A stretch of 64,000 nt of DNA from Thermomonas paludicola (GTDB lineage: Bacteria; Pseudomonadota; Gammaproteobacteria; Xanthomonadales; Xanthomonadaceae): positions 2,170,001-2,234,000 of the forward strand of contig NZ_CP093311.1 of the NCBI RefSeq assembly GCF_024498955.1. The letters are read 5' to 3'. The position numbers and the translations under genes are program-made. Positions 44,154 through 52,806 of this stretch are shown piece after piece (the first letter of the stretch is position 1; every line of letters begins with the position of its first letter). The notes beneath the pieces were generated by a model. That model searched no databases, was not told where the DNA came from, and was given only the letters and a program-made list of their open reading frames with translations.

Positions 44154-44573
44154 TCACCAGACTCCCGTGTTCGGCATCGACGCCCACGGCTCCTGCGGCG
44201 GCAGGTGGCCTTCCTGCAGCAGCTCCACCGAAATCAGGTCGGGCGAACGCACGAAGGCCATGTGGCCGTCGCGCGGCGGGCGGTTGATGGTGTAACCCAT
44301 GTCCAGCAAGCGCTGGCAGGTGGCGTAGATGTCGGCGACGCGAAATGCCAGATGGCCGAAGTTGCGGGCGCTGCCGTAATCCTCGTCCGAGCCCCAGTTC
44401 CAGGTCAGCTCGATCTCCGCATCCGGGGTTTCGGCGGCGGCGAGGAAGATCAAGGTGAAGCGTCCCGCTGCGTTTTCCATGCGGCGGGTTTCGCGCAGGC
44501 CCAGGCCCTCGCAGTAGAAGCGCAGCGAGGCATCGAGATCGCGCACGCGCACCATGGTGTGCAGGTATTTCAT
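44154..44573 (-). CDS. gloA: Lactoylglutathione lyase (glyoxalase I)
   Basis: 139 residues. It isomerises the methylglyoxal-glutathione adduct. It is a true GloA: MKYLHTMVRVRDLDASLRFY, GLRETRRMENAAGRFTLIFL, IELTWNWGS and GHLAFRVADIYATC, with the metal ligands His6 and the Glu of IELT visible. The gene upstream of the aminotransferase, separated from it by one base. Confidence 0.92.
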   Translation of the reverse strand: MKYLHTMVRVRDLDASLRFYCEGLGLRETRRMENAAGRFTLIFLAAAETPDAEIELTWNWGSDEDYGSARNFGHLAFRVADIYATCQRLLDMGYTINRPPRDGHMAFVRSPDLISVELLQEGHLPPQEPWASMPNTGVW

Positions 44574-44631
44574 CGAATCATCCGATCGTGGTACGCGCGG
44601 CGGCGCGCGGGCTGTAAGGATCGCGGGACGG

Positions 44632-45459
44632 TCAGGCATCGAGGAAGAGGTCGGGAAACAGCGGCATCGACGGATCGACCGCGTAACCGGAAAAATCGGT
44701 GACGCCGGCCTGCCGCAACACCTCGTCGTCGACCAGGAAATTGCCGGAAAAGCCGGCTGCTGCACGCGTCAGAACGGCATGCGCGGCATCTCCCATGATC
44801 GCCGGGGTGCGGCCGTTTCCGGCGGCGACGCCGGGAATCATGTTCAGCGCATCGGTGGCAATCAACGTCCGCGGCCACAGCGCATTGACCGCCACGCCCT
44901 GCGGGCCGAATTCCGCAGCAAGGCCCAGGGTGACGAAGCTCATGCCCATCTTCGCCAACGTGTAGCCGGTATGCGGTCCCCACCACTTCGGATCCAGCGA
45001 CGGCGGCGGACACAGGGTGAGGATGTGCGGATTGGGCGCCTTCAACAGCTGCGGCAGGCAGGCCTGCGCGCACAGGAAGCTGCCGCGGCTGTTGACCTGC
45101 TGCATCAGGTCGAAGCGCTTCATCGGCGTGTCCAGCGTGCCGCGCAGCCAGATCGCGCTGGCGTTGTTGACCAGGATGTCGATGCCGCCGAATGCGTCGA
45201 CCGCCGCAGCGACCGCCGCATGCACCTGCTCTTCCTCGCGGATGTCGCATTTCAGCGCCAAGGCCTTGCCGCCGGCCGCTTCGACGGCACTGGCTGCGGT
45301 ATGGATGGTGCCCGGCAATCTTGGGTTGGACACGTCGGACTTGGCCGCGATGACCACGTTGGCGCCATCGCGCGCGGCGCGCAGGGCGATGGCCAAACCG
45401 ATCCCGCGCGATGCGCCGGTGATGAACAGAGTCTTTCCAGAAAGCGTGGTCATGCGCAT
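44632..45459 (-). CDS. SDR-family oxidoreductase (HSDL2-like)
   Basis: 275 residues. Rossmann motif TGASRGIGLAIA, NNASAIWL, and the active-site Tyr-Lys of the family in GYTLAKMGMSF. The opening MTTLSGKTLFITGASRGIGL and the LNMIPGV region match the SDR group related to human hydroxysteroid dehydrogenase-like protein 2; substrate unknown. ATG at 45459 was preferred (AGG five bases upstream) over 45453. Divergent from the DedA-PAP2 gene. Confidence 0.85.
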   Translation of the reverse strand: MRMTTLSGKTLFITGASRGIGLAIALRAARDGANVVIAAKSDVSNPRLPGTIHTAASAVEAAGGKALALKCDIREEEQVHAAVAAAVDAFGGIDILVNNASAIWLRGTLDTPMKRFDLMQQVNSRGSFLCAQACLPQLLKAPNPHILTLCPPPSLDPKWWGPHTGYTLAKMGMSFVTLGLAAEFGPQGVAVNALWPRTLIATDALNMIPGVAAGNGRTPAIMGDAAHAVLTRAAAGFSGNFLVDDEVLRQAGVTDFSGYAVDPSMPLFPDLFLDA

Positions 45460-45498
45460 TTGCCTGTGTGATCCCGAAGGAAGTGTAGCGCCCGCACC

Positions 45499-45504
45499 TA
45501 TAAT
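45499..45504 (+). promoter_or_regulatory. Consensus -10 box of a probably leaderless transcript
   Basis: A perfect TATAAT ends 6 bp before the ATG at 45511, so transcription would begin at or next to the A of the start codon. No clear -35 hexamer is visible 16-18 bp upstream. Confidence 0.5.
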
Positions 45505-45510
45505 CGACGG

Positions 45511-47439
45511 ATGCACAGCGCATGGTTCGACAACCTCGTTGCCTGGATCGGCGCGCACCCGCAGGGCGCAGGCCTGCTGATCTTCCTGATCGCTTTTTGC
45601 GACGCGGCCATCGTGCTGGGCGCGATCGTGCCTGCGCTGCCGTTGTTGATCGCGGTGGGCGTGTTGATCGGGATAGGCGAAATCGCCGGCCCATACGCGG
45701 TGGTTTGCGCCGCATTGGGCGCCTTTGTCGGCGACGGCCTGAGTTACTGGGTTGGCCGGCGCTGGGGCGAAGCCCTGCGCGGCGTCTGGCCGTTCCGTCG
45801 CTATCCGCGATTGCTGGAGCGAGGTGAAGCACTGTTCCGACGCAATGCATTCAAAGGCATCCTCATCGCCCGCTACGTCGGCGCCATTCGTCCATTCGTG
45901 CCCGCCATCGCCGGCATGGCGAAGATGCCGCTATCGCGCTACGTGCGGGCCAGCAGTTTTGCCTGCGTGAGCTGGGCGATCCTGTTTTTGCTGCCAGGCT
46001 GGGCGCTGGGCACGGCCTACGATGCGGTCGCGGCCGTCGCCGACAAACTGCTGCTGGCGCTGCTGGGGCTGGCAGCCGCATTGGCATTGGCCTGGGCAGT
46101 GGTGTTGTACACGTGGCGCTGGTTTGCCCAACATGCCGATAGCCTGCTGGCGCGGGTGCTTCGCTGGACGCACGCGCATCCGCGCCTCGGGCGTCACGCC
46201 AGCGCGCTGATGGATCGCCGCCGGCCGGAATCCGCGCCGTTGCTGCTGCTGGCGGTCTGCCTGTTCGCCGTGGCCTGGCTGTGGACCTGGCTGCTTGCGT
46301 CGCTGCTGGTAAGTGGCGGCCCGCTGCTGCTGGATCACGACGTGCATGCGTTCATGTTTGCCCTGCGCAATCCGCTGGCGGACCGGATGATGGCCGCGCT
46401 TGCAGCGCTTGGCAGCGCGCCCGTCCTGGGCCTGGCATCGATGGCTGCGATGCTCTGGCTGCTCTGGCGCCGGCGCTGGATGGCGGCGGCGCACTGGGTG
46501 GCGGCGATCGCGGTCGGGTTGGCGCTGACCGAAGGGCTGGACGCGTTGGTGGACATGCCACGGCCACCCACGGCCGCGGCCGGTTTCGGTTTCCCCTCCA
46601 TCGCGGTGACCATGACCACGGTGGTGTTCGGGTTTTTCGCCGTGCTGATCGCGCGCGAGCTGCCGGGCCGGCAGCGGGTCTGGCCCTATCTGTTGACTGG
46701 TATCGCAACCGCGCTGGTGGGCTTTGCGCGCCTGTACCTGGGCGCGCACTGGCTCAGCGACATCCTTGGCGGCGTGCTGCTGGGCACCATCTGGGTGCTG
46801 CTGATCGGCATTGCCTACCGCCGTCACAGCACGCGCTCGTTCTGGATGCGACCGCTGGGCTGGACGTTTTACGGCAGCTTCCTGCTCGCCGCGTGCTGGT
46901 ATGCGCCCCGCAGCGTGCCGCAGACCCTGCTCAAGTTCGAGCCGCCACCGCCCGCGCAAACCCTGTCCGTGGCGCGCTGGCAGGCGGCAGGCATCGAGCG
47001 CAACCGGCAACGCGTCGATATCGAGATCGCCGGCGATCTGGCCGTGCTGCGGCAACGGCTGCTGGCAACGGGCTGGCAGGTTCAGCCGCCGGCAGACTGG
47101 GAGGCCGCACTGCGATTGCTGGATGACGGCCTGGCACCGGCGCAGCGTCCGGTGCTGCCGCTGGCGCTGGATGCGCACCCGGAACGCCTGCTGCTGCGCC
47201 GCATCGATCCAGCCGATCCCCGCCGGATCGAAGTGCTGCGCCTGTGGCCGGCACCGGCTCGGCTGGAGAACGGCGCATCGCTCTGGGTGGCGCGCTTTGA
47301 AGTGATGCAATTACGCCAGCGGCTGCATCTATTGCACCTGTGGAAGCCCGACCCGCCAACCCACGTGCTGCCTGCCGACCTGCAACGCCTTGGGCAAGAC
47401 GCGGATGGCAGATTGCAGGTGCTGTTGCACGCGCGCTGA
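45511..47439 (+). CDS. DedA-PAP2 phosphatase fusion membrane protein
   Basis: 642 residues in three parts. Residues 1-195 are a DedA/VTT domain (AIVPALPLLIAVGV, GEALFRRNAFKGILIARYVG, R-F-xP helix region), a family linked to undecaprenyl phosphate/phospholipid translocation. Residues 240-440 are a membrane PAP2 phosphatase with RPP, PSIAVT (second motif) and ARLYLGAHWLSDILGG (third motif). The remainder is an LssY_C-like soluble domain. The combination fits recycling of lipid carriers or phospholipids. No ribosome site is visible before the ATG, consistent with a leaderless mRNA. Confidence 0.9.
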   Translation: MHSAWFDNLVAWIGAHPQGAGLLIFLIAFCDAAIVLGAIVPALPLLIAVGVLIGIGEIAGPYAVVCAALGAFVGDGLSYWVGRRWGEALRGVWPFRRYPRLLERGEALFRRNAFKGILIARYVGAIRPFVPAIAGMAKMPLSRYVRASSFACVSWAILFLLPGWALGTAYDAVAAVADKLLLALLGLAAALALAWAVVLYTWRWFAQHADSLLARVLRWTHAHPRLGRHASALMDRRRPESAPLLLLAVCLFAVAWLWTWLLASLLVSGGPLLLDHDVHAFMFALRNPLADRMMAALAALGSAPVLGLASMAAMLWLLWRRRWMAAAHWVAAIAVGLALTEGLDALVDMPRPPTAAAGFGFPSIAVTMTTVVFGFFAVLIARELPGRQRVWPYLLTGIATALVGFARLYLGAHWLSDILGGVLLGTIWVLLIGIAYRRHSTRSFWMRPLGWTFYGSFLLAACWYAPRSVPQTLLKFEPPPPAQTLSVARWQAAGIERNRQRVDIEIAGDLAVLRQRLLATGWQVQPPADWEAALRLLDDGLAPAQRPVLPLALDAHPERLLLRRIDPADPRRIEVLRLWPAPARLENGASLWVARFEVMQLRQRLHLLHLWKPDPPTHVLPADLQRLGQDADGRLQVLLHAR

Positions 47440-47447
47440 GCGGCGCC

Positions 47448-48809
47448 TCAACCCGCGCGCAGCGCGGCAAAGAACCGGCGCGGCGCGCCATCGAAGCCGC
47501 CGTTGGACATGAACACCACGTGGTCGCCAGCGCGTACGCGCGCGCGCAGCGCTGCCAGCAGCGCGTCGGCGTCGGTCACGGAAACCGCCTCGCCACGCAC
47601 CTGCCCGATCACCTTGGCCGCGTCCCACGCCAGCTCGGGTCGGGCCAGGAACACCACCGCATCGGCAGCGTCCAATGACGGCGCCAACGCATCGGCGTGC
47701 GCCCCCAGCCGCATCGAATTGCTGCGCGGCTCCATCGCCACCACGATGCGGGCGTCGCCCACGTTTGCACGCAAGCCTGCCAGGGTGGTCGCGATGGCCG
47801 TCGGGTGATGGGCGAAATCGTCGTACACGGTGATGCCGGCATGTTCGCCAATCACTTCCATGCGCCGCTTGACGCTGCGGAACCGGGCCAGGGCCGGCGC
47901 CACGAGAGCGACATCAACGCCAACCGCGGAACACGCGGCCAACGCCGCCAGACCATTGAGCACGTTGTGGTCGCCAAGCAGCGCCCATTCCACCGTGGCG
48001 ATCACGGCGCCGTCGTGCAGCACTTCGAACGCGCTGCCATCCTCGCGCAGCTTGCGCGCACACCACTCGAATGCAGGATCAAATCCGAAGCGTTCCACTG
48101 GCGTCCAGCAACCCATCGCCAGTACCTCGCCAAGACGTGCGTCATGCCCGTTGACGATCAACCGCCCGCGCCGCGGCACGGTGCGCACCAGATGGTGGAA
48201 CTGGCGCTGGATCGCGGCGACGTCGGGGAAAATGTCGGCGTGGTCGTACTCCAGATTGTTGAGGATGGCGACCAATGGCCGGTAGTGGACGAATTTGCTG
48301 CGCTTGTCGAAGAACGCGGTGTCGTATTCATCCGCCTCGACCACGAACTCGCGGCCGCCACCCAACCGCGCCGAGGCACCGAAATCTTCCGCCACGCCGC
48401 CGATCAGGAAGCCCGGCTCGCGCCCGGCCGCATCCAGCAGGTACGCCAGGATCGTGGTCGTCGTGGTCTTGCCATGCGTGCCCGCCACCGCCAGCGTGTC
48501 GCGCCCCGGCAGCACGTTCTCGCTCAGCCACTGCGCGCCCGAGGTGTACAGCATCCCCGCGTCCAGTACATGCTCCACCGCCGCATTGCCGCGCGACAGC
48601 GCATTGCCGACGACCACCGCATTGCAGTCGGCGGCGATGTTGCCCGCCAGATAACCCGGCTTGAGGGCGATGCCCAGCCGCTCCAGCTGGGTGGACATCG
48701 GCGGATAGATGTTCTGGTCACTGCCTTCGACGGCGTGTCCCAGCTCGCGCGCAAGCGCGGCCACGCCGCCCATGAAGGTGCCGGCGATGCCGAGAATATG
48801 GAGTTTCAC
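47448..48809 (-). CDS. mpl: UDP-MurNAc:tripeptide ligase
   Basis: 453 residues. It attaches recycled L-Ala-D-Glu-meso-DAP to UDP-MurNAc in peptidoglycan recycling. Signatures: HILGIAGTFMGGVAALARELGH (first residues), SDQNIYPPMS, the ATP site AGTHGKTTTTTILAYLLDAAG split across motif G-KTT, and VYDDFAHHPTAIATTL. Mpl is distinguished from MurC by the GTFMGG start. The start is GTG at 48809; no suitable ATG exists. Adenylate kinase lies upstream in the same orientation with a 76-bp gap. Confidence 0.94.
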   Translation of the reverse strand: MKLHILGIAGTFMGGVAALARELGHAVEGSDQNIYPPMSTQLERLGIALKPGYLAGNIAADCNAVVVGNALSRGNAAVEHVLDAGMLYTSGAQWLSENVLPGRDTLAVAGTHGKTTTTTILAYLLDAAGREPGFLIGGVAEDFGASARLGGGREFVVEADEYDTAFFDKRSKFVHYRPLVAILNNLEYDHADIFPDVAAIQRQFHHLVRTVPRRGRLIVNGHDARLGEVLAMGCWTPVERFGFDPAFEWCARKLREDGSAFEVLHDGAVIATVEWALLGDHNVLNGLAALAACSAVGVDVALVAPALARFRSVKRRMEVIGEHAGITVYDDFAHHPTAIATTLAGLRANVGDARIVVAMEPRSNSMRLGAHADALAPSLDAADAVVFLARPELAWDAAKVIGQVRGEAVSVTDADALLAALRARVRAGDHVVFMSNGGFDGAPRRFFAALRAG

Positions 48810-48885
48810 GTGACAGGCTCCGGGAGGGGAAACAGGGCGGCGAGGCGCCGGCCCCGCCGCCCCGCTCGTCGCACGCCGCACTGGC

Positions 48886-49464
48886 TCAACCGACCTCGTG
48901 GTCCGGGTGGATGGCCTCGATGATCCGCGCAAACACCTCATCCAGCGCCCCCACGCCGTTGACCACGGTCAACTGGCCGTGCTGGCGATAGAAATCCGCC
49001 ACCGGCGCGGTCTTCTCGTCGTACACGGAGAGCCGGTGCCGCACCGATTCCGGCGTGTCATCCGCGCGCCCTTCGGCCTTGGCGCGGCCGGCCAGGCGTT
49101 CGATGATCTGCTCGTTGTCCACCACCAGCTGCACGGCAGCGTCGAATTTCTGCCCCAGCCCGGCCAGCAGCTGGTCCAGCGCCGCAGCTTGCGCCAGGTT
49201 GCGCGGGTAGCCATCCAGGATGAAACCTGCGCGGGTGTCCTCGCGCGAAAAACGCTCCTTCAGCATTCCCAGCAGGATCTCGTCGCTGACCAGATCGCCG
49301 CGCGCCATGACTTCCTTGGCCTGCAGCCCCAACGGCGACCCCGCCGCCACTTCCGCACGCAGCAGGTCGCCGGTGGAAATGTGAGGAACCTGCAGATACT
49401 CCTTCAATCGCACCGCCTGGGTGCCCTTGCCGGAACCCGGTGCACCCAATAAAACCAATCGCAT
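48886..49464 (-). CDS. adk: Adenylate kinase, short LID form
   Basis: 192 residues. P-loop GAPGSGKGTQ, NMP-binding ISTGDLLRAEV, and FILDGYPRNLAQA. The LID is short and lacks the zinc-binding Cys residues found in Gram-positive enzymes. It interconverts ATP + AMP and 2 ADP. The ATG at 49464 (MRLVLLGAP) has GGAG eight bases upstream. Divergent from pfp, so two nucleotide/phosphate-energy genes share one control region of 115 bp. Confidence 0.94.
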   Translation of the reverse strand: MRLVLLGAPGSGKGTQAVRLKEYLQVPHISTGDLLRAEVAAGSPLGLQAKEVMARGDLVSDEILLGMLKERFSREDTRAGFILDGYPRNLAQAAALDQLLAGLGQKFDAAVQLVVDNEQIIERLAGRAKAEGRADDTPESVRHRLSVYDEKTAPVADFYRQHGQLTVVNGVGALDEVFARIIEAIHPDHEVG

Positions 49465-49579
49465 CGGCATCACTCCAGATATAGTGTCGCGGAACGGCGC
49501 AGTGCTGCATTTTGCGCCAAAACCGGGTCAGATTACTGCATCCAGCAGGCGACGCCGGCCCCACTTCAAGGATTCCCCC

Positions 49580-50836
49580 ATGCCCGCAGGCAATCTCCTG
49601 TATGCCCAGAGCGGCGGCGTCACCGCCGTCATCAATGCCACTGCATCCGCCGTACTGCAGGCCGCGCGCGCGAAAAAGGTGCGTGTCCTGGCCGCCCGCA
49701 ACGGCATTCTTGGCGCGCTGCGCGAGGACCTGATCGATGCCTCGGCACTCTCGCTGGCAGACATCAAGGGCTTGGCGAACACGCCCGGCGGCGCATTCGG
49801 AAGCTGCCGGCTCAAGCTGAAGTCCCTGCAGGAAGATCGCGCGAAATACGAACGCCTGCTCGACGTCCTGCGCGCCCACGACGTGCGCTGGTTCCTCTAC
49901 AACGGCGGCAATGACTCGGCCGACACCGCGCTGAAAGTGTCGCAGCTGGCGGCGGAGTTCGGCTATCCACTGACCTGCGTTGGCGTGCCGAAGACCATCG
50001 ACAACGACCTGGCGGTGACCGACTGCTGCCCGGGCTTCGGGTCGGCGGCGAAGTACACCGCGGTGTCCGTGCGCGAGTGCGCGCTGGACGTGGCGGCCAT
50101 GGCGGAAACATCGACCAAGGTCTTCGTGTACGAAGCAATGGGGCGCCACGCGGGCTGGCTGGCGGCCGCCGCGGGGCTGGCCGGATCCGGCAAGGACGAT
50201 GCGCCGCATCTCATCCTGTTCCCGGAGCGGGTCTTCGACGAAGCTGATTTCCTCGCCCGCGTCGATGCCGTGGTCAGGCGCGTTGGCTACTGCGTGGTGG
50301 TGGCCAGCGAAGGCATCCGCCGCGCGGACGGCAGCTTCGTCGCCGATGCCGGCGGCGGCAAGGATTCCTTCGGGCATACGCAGCTGGGGGGCGTCGCCTC
50401 GCAGCTGGCTGCGCGGGTGAAGGATGCGTTGGGCCACAAGGTGCACTGGGCGCTGCCCGATTACCTGCAGCGCTCGGCCCGCCACATCGCCAGCCAAACC
50501 GACCTGGAGCAGGCCATGGCGGTGGGGCGCGCGGCAGTGGAATGCGCATTGGCCGGGCAGAACGCGGTGATGCCGGTGATCGTGCGCGATGCCGATGCCC
50601 CCTACCGCTGGCATATCGACATCGCCCCGCTGGCGCAAATCGCCAATCGTGAGAAAACCATGCCGAAAGGCTTCATCCGCAAGGATGGCTACGGCATCAC
50701 GGCCGCCGCCCGACGCTATTTGTCGCCGCTGATCGTGGGTGAGGCCCATCCCCCGTATGTCGGGGATGGACTGCCGGATTACGTTTCCCCCACACTGCCG
50801 TGCATGCGTCGCAAACTCCCGCAGTGGAATACCTGA
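49580..50836 (+). CDS. pfp: Pyrophosphate-dependent 6-phosphofructokinase
   Basis: 418 residues. It phosphorylates fructose 6-phosphate with PPi, reversibly. GGNDS replaces the GGDGS of ATP-dependent enzymes, and PKTIDNDL carries the Lys typical of PPi-users where ATP-PFKs have Gly. AMGRHAGWLAAAAGL is the MGRxxG motif. ATG with AAGGA upstream. Xanthomonads are known to depend on Pfp for this step. A proton-pumping pyrophosphatase is encoded 3.2 kb downstream. Confidence 0.95.
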   Translation: MPAGNLLYAQSGGVTAVINATASAVLQAARAKKVRVLAARNGILGALREDLIDASALSLADIKGLANTPGGAFGSCRLKLKSLQEDRAKYERLLDVLRAHDVRWFLYNGGNDSADTALKVSQLAAEFGYPLTCVGVPKTIDNDLAVTDCCPGFGSAAKYTAVSVRECALDVAAMAETSTKVFVYEAMGRHAGWLAAAAGLAGSGKDDAPHLILFPERVFDEADFLARVDAVVRRVGYCVVVASEGIRRADGSFVADAGGGKDSFGHTQLGGVASQLAARVKDALGHKVHWALPDYLQRSARHIASQTDLEQAMAVGRAAVECALAGQNAVMPVIVRDADAPYRWHIDIAPLAQIANREKTMPKGFIRKDGYGITAAARRYLSPLIVGEAHPPYVGDGLPDYVSPTLPCMRRKLPQWNT

Positions 50837-50919
50837 GCACCACCGGTTTACACTTTTGCAGCACCTCTTCTGTGCAACAACTCTTGTCTTGCACGACACA
50901 CCAACAAGGATGGGGATCC

Positions 50920-51726
50920 ATGAAAACCGCATTGACCGCCGCTTCGCTGGCATTGGCCATGGTCGTGGCCAGCGCCCCGGCACAAGCCCAATGGAACAAG
51001 AAGCAGAATGACCCGCAGGGCGCCGCCGCCGGCGCGCATGCCCAGGGCACCGCCGCCAACCTTGAGTCCTGCGATGAGCCGATGGGCACCATCGCCGTTG
51101 TCGAAGAACAGGAAGGCGACTGGTACCGCTACCTGACCTCCGACCTGCGCCTGCCCTCCACCATTCCGGTGATCCGCATGCTGATCCAGCAGTCCAACTG
51201 CTTCGTGGTGGTCGAGCGCGGCCGCGCGATGCAGAACATGATGCAGGAACGCGCGCTGATGGAAAGCGGCGAGACCCGCAGCGGCAGCAACTTCGGCAAG
51301 GGCCAGATGGTGGCGGCCGACTACACCATGAACCCCAGCATCAACTTCTCGCAGAGCAACGCCGGCGGCATCGGCGCGGCACTGGGCGCGTTCGGCGGCA
51401 GGCTGGGCGGGATCGGCGCCATCGTCGGCGGGCTGAAGTTCAAGAAGGCCGAGACCATGCTGACCATGATCGACAACCGCTCCGGCGTGCAGATCGGCGT
51501 GTCCCAGGGCAATGCCACCAAGACCGATTTCGGGCTGGGCGGTTTCGGTGGCGGCAGCGGCGGCTTCGGCGCCCTCGGCGGTTATTCCAATACGCCGGAA
51601 GGCAAGGCCCTGGCCGCGGCGTTCGCCAACGCCTACAACAACCTGGTGCGCGCCATGCGCGATTACAAGCCGCAGGAAGTCAGGGGCGGCCTGGGCAAGG
51701 GTGGAAAGCTGAGGGTCGGCCAGTAA
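50920..51726 (+). CDS. CsgG/HfaB-like secreted protein
   Basis: 268 residues. A Sec signal peptide (MKTALTAASLALAMVVASAPAQA, cut before QWN) without a lipobox Cys. It continues with a CsgG-like core: MGTIAVVEEQEGDW, FVVVERGRAMQNMMQERALM, and the Gly-rich GLGGFGGGSGGFGALGG segment around 205-221. CsgG forms an outer-membrane secretion pore for curli; here no curli subunit or CsgE/F gene is adjacent, so the role is open. The ATG has AAGGATGGGG upstream. A strong terminator follows. Confidence 0.75.
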   Translation: MKTALTAASLALAMVVASAPAQAQWNKKQNDPQGAAAGAHAQGTAANLESCDEPMGTIAVVEEQEGDWYRYLTSDLRLPSTIPVIRMLIQQSNCFVVVERGRAMQNMMQERALMESGETRSGSNFGKGQMVAADYTMNPSINFSQSNAGGIGAALGAFGGRLGGIGAIVGGLKFKKAETMLTMIDNRSGVQIGVSQGNATKTDFGLGGFGGGSGGFGALGGYSNTPEGKALAAAFANAYNNLVRAMRDYKPQEVRGGLGKGGKLRVGQ

Positions 51727-51747
51727 CCCGCACGCGCCTCCCTGCGC

Positions 51748-51777
51748 AAACGCCCGGCAATGCCGGGCGTTTGTTTT
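51748..51777 (+). terminator. Rho-independent terminator after CsgG-like gene
   Basis: AAACGCCCGGCA (51748-51759) pairs with TGCCGGGCGTTT (51761-51772) around the central CAATG, followed by GTTTTT. It lies 22 bp after the stop codon. Confidence 0.92.
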
Positions 51778-51810
51778 TGTGGACACACGCCGCATGCAAT
51801 CCTTGCGCAT

Positions 51811-52035
51811 ATGCCTCTTTTGCACATCAAGGCCAAACCCAACTCCCGCGTTTCCGCGCTGACCAGGCAGGACGACGGCACGTGGCTGGCGCAACTGAAA
51901 TCACCGCCGGTGGACGGCAAGGCAAACACGGAGCTGATCGAGCTGGTGGCCGGTGCATTCGGCTGCGCGAAGTCGAAAGTGACTGTGAAATCCGGCGCGG
52001 GCAGCCGCTTCAAACGGGTCACCGTGCCCGATTGA
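51811..52035 (+). CDS. DUF167 (YggU) family protein
   Basis: 74 residues with the YggU pattern: LLHIKAKPNSRVSAL, PPVDGKANTELIELVAGAFG and VKSGAGSRFKRVTV. A small conserved cytoplasmic protein of unknown function. It starts 33 bp after the terminator. Its last codons overlap the beginning of the next intergenic region, where an extended -10 box is visible. Confidence 0.88.
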   Translation: MPLLHIKAKPNSRVSALTRQDDGTWLAQLKSPPVDGKANTELIELVAGAFGCAKSKVTVKSGAGSRFKRVTVPD

Positions 52036-52071
52036 CAGCGCCTCATGGCCGCAAAAAACCCCACATCCGTT

Positions 52072-52080
52072 TGCTATCAT
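52072..52080 (+). promoter_or_regulatory. Extended -10 promoter element
   Basis: TGCTATCAT fits an extended -10 (TGn-TATAAT with one mismatch). The transcription start would be near 52087, about 27 bases before the ATG at 52114. No convincing -35 is seen. Confidence 0.4.
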
Positions 52081-52113
52081 CGCGCGCTTCAATCGACGCA
52101 TGGGGATGCGCGA

Positions 52114-52764
52114 ATGTCATCGCGGGCAAGCAAACTCCTGTTGAGATTCCTGCTGCCCGCGCTCGTCATGCCATTGCAGGCGCACGCACAATCAGCCACC
52201 CCACCGGCCACGGAGCCTCTGCCCGCACCCGGCGCGGCTGCGACAACATCTGCCAATGGCGGCAGCCTGACCCTTCCGGCTGGCACGCCGGTTGACCTGG
52301 TGATCACCCAACCACTGTCATCCGCCAAGTCCAAGCGCGGAGACACCTTCACCCTCGAGTTGCGGCTCCCGCTGAAAGCCGGCGACAGGGTGTTGATCCC
52401 CGCCGGCACGCTGGCGCGCGGCGAAGTCGTGCATGCCGCCGCTTCGCGAGGCGGTGGCATGCCGGGCGAACTCATCGTGGCAGCCCGTCATCTGGACTAC
52501 GGCAATCGCCAACTGCGTCTGCGCAGTTTCAAGTTCGGCGCCACCGGGCAGGACACATCCAATGTCGCACTGGGCGTCTCCATCGTGCTGGGCCCCTTGT
52601 CGATGTTCATCCATGGTCGGGAGATCGAAATTCCCGCAGGCACTCAGGTCAACGCGCGGCTGGCGGAAGACGAATCGCTACCTGCCGCCCCGGCCATCGC
52701 CGGCGATGCGCCCGCGCCCATGTCCGCACCAACACCAACCACCAGCAGCACCCACCAGGAGTAA
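52114..52764 (+). CDS. Secreted protein of unknown function
   Basis: 216 residues. A signal peptide (MSSRASKLLLRFLLPALVMPLQAHAQ) is followed by a Pro/Ala-rich spacer. A beta-rich domain runs from about 50 to 185, with LPAGTPVDLVITQPLSSAKS, DRVLIPAGTLARGEVVHA and EIEIPAGTQVNARLAED. The IPAGT repeats resemble a recurring bacterial outer-membrane/periplasmic 'hypothetical' domain, but no function is known to me. GGGGA lies seven bases before the ATG. The stop codon is inside the ribosome site of the DUF2846 gene. Confidence 0.7.
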   Translation: MSSRASKLLLRFLLPALVMPLQAHAQSATPPATEPLPAPGAAATTSANGGSLTLPAGTPVDLVITQPLSSAKSKRGDTFTLELRLPLKAGDRVLIPAGTLARGEVVHAAASRGGGMPGELIVAARHLDYGNRQLRLRSFKFGATGQDTSNVALGVSIVLGPLSMFIHGREIEIPAGTQVNARLAEDESLPAAPAIAGDAPAPMSAPTPTTSSTHQE

Positions 52765-52766
52765 CC

Positions 52767-52806
52767 ATGCGTTTGCATGCGTTTGCATGCGTTTGCATGC
52801 GTTTGC
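52767..52806 (+). repeat. 10-bp tandem repeat at a translation start
   Basis: Four perfect copies of ATGCGTTTGC followed by AT. Each copy contributes an ATG (52767, 52777, 52787, 52797), cycling through the three frames. Gain or loss of one unit would change which frame follows the Shine-Dalgarno-proximal ATG. Confidence 0.95.

Noticed and set aside
48835-48862. GC-rich hairpin between adk and mpl as a terminator
   Set aside because: The stem is plausible but there is no U tract, and simple GC repeats in this region fold by chance; mpl may also be read through from adk.
52032-52080. TTGACA at 52032 paired with TATCAT at 52075 as a promoter
   Set aside because: The spacer is 37 bp, far too long. 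Only the extended -10 was kept.
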